Source: Knoellia koreensis (GTDB taxonomy: Bacteria > Actinomycetota > Actinomycetes > Actinomycetales > Dermatophilaceae). Taken from it: a DNA stretch of 64,000 bases. The stretch is taken from the NCBI RefSeq assembly GCF_013041615.1, contig NZ_JABEPQ010000001.1, forward strand, positions 62,001-126,000. The letters run 5' to 3'. The notes beneath the pieces were generated by a model that was not told the DNA's origin, ran no database searches, and worked only from the letters and a program-made list of their open reading frames with translations. Below are positions 63,961-64,000 of the stretch, one piece after another (position 1 is the stretch's first letter; each line of letters begins with the position of its first letter). The translations under genes were made by a program, and so were the position numbers.

Positions 63961-64000
63961 GAGTGCCTGAGACCGACCCATGGGGAGTTCTCAGGCACTC
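63961..64000. terminator. Perfect 12-bp inverted repeat at the window edge
   Basis: GAGTGCCTGAGA (63961-63972) and TCTCAGGCACTC (63989-64000) enclose a 16-base loop. It probably terminates a gene outside the window; the arm may continue beyond the edge. Confidence 0.6.

Overview
The window is about 71% G+C by eye, with GTG/ATG starts, many 4-base stop/start overlaps and a gene order (DUF3046, recA-recX, miaB, miaA-dapF, hflX, holA-rpsT, lepA-hemW-hrcA-dnaJ, rsmE, phoH-ybeY-CNNM-era) typical of an actinobacterial chromosome. The style of the accessory genes suggests Micrococcales, perhaps Intrasporangiaceae; that placement is inference. I see no IS element, prophage, integrase, tRNA, rRNA or CRISPR array. 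It reads as stable core chromosome.

Layout. 1-6 kb: end of a membrane glycosyltransferase, a GNAT enzyme, a Rieske/DUF2231 membrane protein, DUF3046, a nitronate monooxygenase, and a three-gene ABC-2 exporter. 6-17 kb: the SOS gene recA behind a LexA box, recX, tRNA modification (miaB, miaA), peptide deformylase, dapF, a Tat-exported PhoD phosphatase and hflX. 17-25 kb: a frameshifted methyltransferase, an ArsR/SRPBCC pair, a DUF3516 helicase, a tandem GNAT protein and a DinG-type helicase. 25-32 kb: a two-component system divergent from a DUF3105-DUF305-CopD/CtaG operon, then a CDF metal exporter; together these look like a copper/metal homeostasis block. 32-47 kb: zapE, holA, rpsT, a GH25 lysozyme, a PemK/MazF-like gene, a kinase, an M48 protease, an MFS exporter, lepA, small enzymes, hemW, an SDR and DUF4870. 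47-58 kb: DUF3097, hrcA (CIRCE) with dnaJ, a YidC homologue, rsmE, a SigE-family sigma factor overlapping a GerMN/Gmad2 protein, HIT, phoH-ybeY-CNNM-era. 58-64 kb: a BCCT transporter, an ankyrin lipoprotein, asd, a double GNAT protein and an ASCH-domain protein.

Three DNA-level signals run across genes. (1) The octamer CGGCATAC/GTATGCCG occurs about 70 times, evenly on both strands, in coding and intergenic DNA, against one or two expected per strand from base composition. One inverted pair forms a perfect terminator-like hairpin. This resembles a DNA-uptake-type or HIP1-type iterated sequence and is the best candidate here for something undescribed. (2) GGGGGAG occurs about 25 times on the given strand and, by eye, never on the other, including inside minus-strand genes: a KOPS/AIMS-like polarity signal suggesting the + strand is the leading strand. 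(3) At least 16 genes have a TANNNT box ending 6-9 bases before the start codon, as expected for leaderless mRNAs; I used this to choose several starts.

All counts and coordinates were read by eye without software; small errors are possible.
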